Assembly: GCF_016107525.1 (NCBI RefSeq)
Contig: NZ_JABASR010000003.1
Location: 62,001-126,000, forward strand
Direction: 5' to 3'
Length of the DNA: 64,000 bases
Source: Psychrobacter aquimaris
GTDB taxonomy: Bacteria; Pseudomonadota; Gammaproteobacteria; Pseudomonadales; Moraxellaceae
Part shown: piece after piece, positions 63,816-64,000 of the stretch
Numbering within the stretch: the stretch's first letter is position 1
Layout: every line of letters begins with the position of its first letter
Notes under the pieces: model-generated
Databases searched by the model: none
What the model was told of the DNA's origin: nothing
What the model saw: only the letters and a program-made list of their open reading frames with translations
Position numbers and translations under genes: made by a program

Positions 63816-63920
63816 ATTTCACGGTTAAGATAGTATCCTTCAATAACCAACGACAGAACATTGATGACAACAACATCATAATTAATGAACGGTTACCAAA
63901 TAAGCATCAGGGAAGACCTC

Positions 63921-64000
63921 ATGAAAAATTTGAGCAAAATTACTGAAATTGAAGACCTGCGCCGCGTCGCCGAACGTAAAGTACCGCGTATGTTTTATGA
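63921..64000 (+). CDS. FMN-dependent alpha-hydroxy-acid dehydrogenase, N-terminal part (3' end outside window)
   Basis: Only the first 26 residues are present (MKNLSKITEIEDLRR, then VAERKVPRMFY). The opening of the LldD/glycolate-oxidase family is recognisable: an initial helix followed by R-x-V-P-R-M-F-Y-D/E. GGGAAG precedes the ATG. The enzyme would oxidise L-lactate or a related 2-hydroxy acid, matching the permease upstream. The rest, including the FMN site and catalytic His, lies beyond the window. Confidence 0.7.
   Translation, partial: MKNLSKITEIEDLRRVAERKVPRMFY

Overview
The window looks like a chromosomal segment of a Psychrobacter-type member of the Moraxellaceae (Gammaproteobacteria). 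The basis is the AT-rich intergenic DNA, the long P. aeruginosa-type isocitrate lyase, the conserved blocks hda-perM-purM-purN and pyrG-kdsA-eno-ftsB-ispD, and the gammaproteobacterial style of MiaE, RNase T, FtsB and Hda. The genus is inferred from overall similarity, not from a search. Most of the window is core metabolism. I see no CRISPR array, prophage or complete insertion sequence.

Layout. 0-7.2 kb: the end of a GMC oxidoreductase, then a dppABCDF dipeptide ABC transporter operon. 7.2-12.8 kb (minus strand): NERD/zinc-ribbon protein, LysE-type exporter, transketolase, a small Cys-rich unknown protein and serS. 13.3-20 kb: YcxB-like protein, Dps, DUF2057 protein, then hda and perM divergent from purMN. 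20-25.2 kb: semialdehyde dehydrogenase, a LysR regulator and isocitrate lyase. 25.3-32.9 kb: DUF4349 lipoprotein, CYTH-CHAD protein with an internal pentapeptide repeat, nitroreductase, YkuD protein, an unknown membrane-anchored protein and argG. 33.2-36.9 kb: pyrC, rnt, a tiny basic membrane protein, tRNA-Glu and a BLUF photoreceptor. 37.4-46.8 kb: a possible MITE, then the ispD-ftsB-eno and kdsA-pyrG halves of a conserved cluster separated by copper-handling genes (copA, copZ and a CxxC-less HMA protein). 47-57.2 kb: porin, malate synthase G, miaE, four tandem tiny hydrophilic proteins, ppk1 and mtgA. 57.4-64 kb: a glutaredoxin-like protein, glycolate oxidase glcDEF, a lactate/glycolate permease and the start of an FMN-dependent hydroxy-acid dehydrogenase.

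How the genes fit together. Isocitrate lyase, malate synthase G, glycolate oxidase, the LctP-type permease and the lldD-like gene together suit growth on two-carbon compounds and 2-hydroxy acids. Dpp suits growth on peptides. PPK1 makes polyphosphate, and the CYTH-CHAD protein is a candidate polyphosphate-binding/triphosphatase partner (inference).

The least explained items are: the four-gene array of disordered acidic mini-proteins (52.5-53.8 kb), the MITE-like element abutting the ispD stop codon, the 15-bp repeats between dppA and dppB and, separately, within the CYTH-CHAD gene, and the membrane-tailed BLUF protein with a TTG start.
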